A stretch of 5,879 bases of DNA, taken from positions 1-5,879 of the forward strand of contig CAYGWX010000095.1 of the NCBI GenBank assembly GCA_964353855.1, written 5' to 3'. The position numbers and the translations under genes were made by a program. The DNA is from CAYGWX01 sp964353855 [NCBI: uncultured bacterium]. Lineage in GTDB: Bacteria; Edwardsbacteria; CAYGWX01. Shown here piece after piece: positions 4,331 through 5,879 of this stretch (positions are counted from its first letter, which is position 1; every line of letters starts with the position of its first letter). Below the pieces are notes generated by a model. It was not told the origin of the DNA. It worked only from the letters and a program-made list of their open reading frames with translations, and made no database searches.

Positions 4331-5839
4331 CTAACGCAGCTTCACAATCCGCAGGGGCTTGGCGTCATTCCCCTCTGGTTTAAGAAAATAGATGCCCGCA
4401 GAAAGGCCTACCCCTATTTTATCGCCTTTGAAGGTTCCGACCTTCCTGCCGGAAACGTCATACAAGGCAAAGGACTCCTTTTCGTGCCCAGGAATGGCGG
4501 TGGAGGAGACAAATGGGTTAGGAGTAACGTGATAGGGAAGACGGGAAACGGGAGACGAAAAGACCTCCTTCACCTCCACCCCGTCCGGCCTGCGAATGCG
4601 GAACGCCTGATCGCTGAAATCCCAGCCCACCGCATTCTGATAAGCCCAAACCATGATGAAACACGTATCGGACAACGTATCAGGAACCGTCCAGACGTAG
4701 GAACTATCGCTTCCAGGAATCCCATGAGCAAGGAGAGAATAAGACCTGCTGCCATCCGCAGAGTAAAACAGGGAGAAGGAATCCGCAACGAACGGAGCCA
4801 CATTCCGCCAACGAACCACATAACTCGTATCACAATAAAGGGTTTCACCCCCATTCGGATACACCACCTGACAGGCCTCCACCTCCCAGATATGCATCTC
4901 GTTCCCTCCGGACTCGATAATCTCAGGATACCCGTTCCCGTTCATGTCGTGGATGGAGACGTTCGTAGAGTTATGCCCGTTATCCCCGTAGGCCGAAAAG
5001 ACCCTCTGGAACTGATTGTTCCCCGGAGACTTATACACCATCCAATCCCGATCAATCGCCCAGACCAGCTCTGGCCTCCCGTCCCGGTCCACATCGCCAC
5101 AGTCAGAGTGGACACAATAAACCCCACGGTCAAAAATAGGGATAGAATCTGCATAAATAACATCATACCGATTATTGCCTAAAGCCTCGTAAATCCAGAG
5201 TTGAGCCGACCAAGGAGCTGGACCACTTCTACATGAACTAAGAATAAACTCTAACTTTCCATCTCCGTCCAAGTCCGGGCCTGTAATAGCATCATAAATA
5301 TTTGCTGTAGGTAGGGTGTCATTCCAAATCATCTGATACTGGTCATTGCCTGTACATTCATAAACATAGGTTGTAGGCCACCCCCCATAAGTACCGCAGG
5401 CAAACTCCTTCTGACCATCACCATCAAAGTCTCCCACTGCAAAAGATCCGACAGGGCTATTAAGAATTGTATCACTGAAAACCTTTTGATATTGATTATT
5501 TCCACGATCCTCAAAAAAATAAACCACTTGGTGATCCGCTGTCATGATTTCCTTCAAGCCATCTTGATCCAAATCAGTGATGTACATAGGCTGTACCCCA
5601 TTGCCGACCCACTCGTAGGACCAGGTCCAAACAGGCATCTTAGGGAAAGTCCAATAACTGGATGGCTCATAGACACGTATACCGGGAGGTAAAGCAGCTT
5701 TTTGAACAGCTAGATCTAATAACGAATCGCCATCCAAGTCACCGATATCCCAGAATAGCGAAGGAGGACCTATTGAATCTTCAAAAACATAACGATTATA
5801 AGGACGATAGCCGTAATATACGATGCGGACTGGCCCCCG
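4331..5839 (-). CDS. Secreted FG-GAP/VCBS repeat protein with T9SS C-terminal sorting domain; 5' part missing, frameshifted
   Basis: The open frame runs from just after a TAA (5842-5840) to the TAG at 4331, but no credible start lies in it. The first possible one, TTG at 5737, falls inside a repeat motif and has no ribosome binding site. Counting residues from that TTG, Ca-binding loops of FG-GAP type occur at about 1-8 (DLDGDSLLDL), 55 (DLDQDGLKEI), 103 (DFDGDGQKEF), 155 (DLDGDGKLEF), 215 (DVDRDGRPEL) and 264 (DMNGNGYPEI, with Asn replacing two Asp). They are spaced 48-60 residues apart, each followed by a Y..GNNQY/F-type strand, as in propeller blades. Residues 291-382 (VVYPNGGETLYCDTSYVVRW) look like an Ig-like domain of the Kre9/KNH type. 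Residues 403-468 (VTPNPF, then FALYDVSGRKVGTF, then AGIYFLKPEG, RIVKLR) match a T9SS type A sorting tail, so export and surface attachment or release are expected. The ligand is unknown. GC is patchy and low in the N-terminal half. Confidence 0.88.
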   Translation of the reverse strand, partial: RGPVRIVYYGYRPYNRYVFEDSIGPPSLFWDIGDLDGDSLLDLAVQKAALPPGIRVYEPSSYWTFPKMPVWTWSYEWVGNGVQPMYITDLDQDGLKEIMTADHQVVYFFEDRGNNQYQKVFSDTILNSPVGSFAVGDFDGDGQKEFACGTYGGWPTTYVYECTGNDQYQMIWNDTLPTANIYDAITGPDLDGDGKLEFILSSCRSGPAPWSAQLWIYEALGNNRYDVIYADSIPIFDRGVYCVHSDCGDVDRDGRPELVWAIDRDWMVYKSPGNNQFQRVFSAYGDNGHNSTNVSIHDMNGNGYPEIIESGGNEMHIWEVEACQVVYPNGGETLYCDTSYVVRWRNVAPFVADSFSLFYSADGSRSYSLLAHGIPGSDSSYVWTVPDTLSDTCFIMVWAYQNAVGWDFSDQAFRIRRPDGVEVKEVFSSPVSRLPYHVTPNPFVSSTAIPGHEKESFALYDVSGRKVGTFKGDKIGVGLSAGIYFLKPEGNDAKPLRIVKLR

Positions 5840-5877
5840 TTAAACTGGACTAAAACAGGGTTGTGGAAGTTGAGTAT
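5833..5877 (-). pseudogene. Upstream fragment of the same FG-GAP gene in a shifted frame
   Basis: In the frame starting at 5877 the minus strand reads ILNFHNPVLVQFNGG without a stop, then would leave the FG-GAP frame. The downstream frame resumes as PVRIVYYGYRPYNRYVFED. The switch falls at a run of five Gs (5838-5834). With six Gs the two pieces join as ...VQFNGGPVRIVYYG..., a natural-looking strand pair before the first Ca loop. I read this as one gene broken by a 1-base deletion, a sequencing or assembly error, or a -1 ribosomal frameshift. The rest of the gene lies beyond the window. Confidence 0.6.
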
Positions 5878-5879
5878 TT

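Noticed and set aside
4484-5182. 232-codon plus-strand frame
   Set aside because: It lies opposite the FG-GAP repeats, and its Arg/Ile/Pro-rich product repeats because the coding strand does; no ribosome binding site or family signature.
5735-5737. TTG as the start of the FG-GAP gene
   Set aside because: It codes for the Leu in the Ca loop DLDGDS, coding character continues upstream of it, and there is no Shine-Dalgarno sequence.

Overview
All five complete genes and the two edge-truncated genes read on the minus strand, so transcription runs from right (5879) to left (1). The organism looks like an anaerobic bacterium. It has a four-subunit, ferredoxin-linked 2-oxoacid oxidoreductase of the anaerobe/archaeal/Thermotoga type and a secreted FG-GAP repeat protein with a C-terminal type IX secretion (T9SS) sorting domain. 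That pairing, with very good sigma70-type promoters (TTGACA/TATAAT) and AGGAGG ribosome binding sites, suggests a member of the FCB superphylum or a nearby candidate phylum such as WOR-3. The lineage is inferred from gene content only.

Right part (4331-5879): a long beta-propeller-like FG-GAP/VCBS secreted protein. It has six Ca-binding DxDxDG-type loops, an Ig-like domain and a T9SS type A-like tail. Its N-terminal part is off the window, and the reading frame is broken at a run of five Gs (minus strand, 5838-5834). One extra G would restore a continuous protein. Two related stem-loops with the same tetraloop follow the stop; the second is a plausible rho-independent terminator.

Middle part (about 3100-4330): a 223-residue protein of unknown function with its own promoter, a leader of about 136 bases and a perfect Shine-Dalgarno sequence. 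Four short tandem arrays lie in or around it: three unrelated 7-bp arrays of four units each (two in the leader, one inside the coding sequence) and one 11-bp array just after the stop. This is the most unusual part of the window.

Left part (1-3147): one apparent operon under a promoter with a perfect -35 and -10. Its first gene is a V4R/ATC-hydrolase-like protein (2581-3081). Forty bases later come porG, porD, porA and porB, joined by 4-, 1- and 1-base overlaps; porB runs off the left edge. Together these encode pyruvate (or a related 2-oxoacid):ferredoxin oxidoreductase, which converts pyruvate and CoA to acetyl-CoA and CO2 and reduces ferredoxin. GC by hand count on single 60-base lines is about 58-62% in the por genes and falls to roughly 27-50% across much of the FG-GAP gene.
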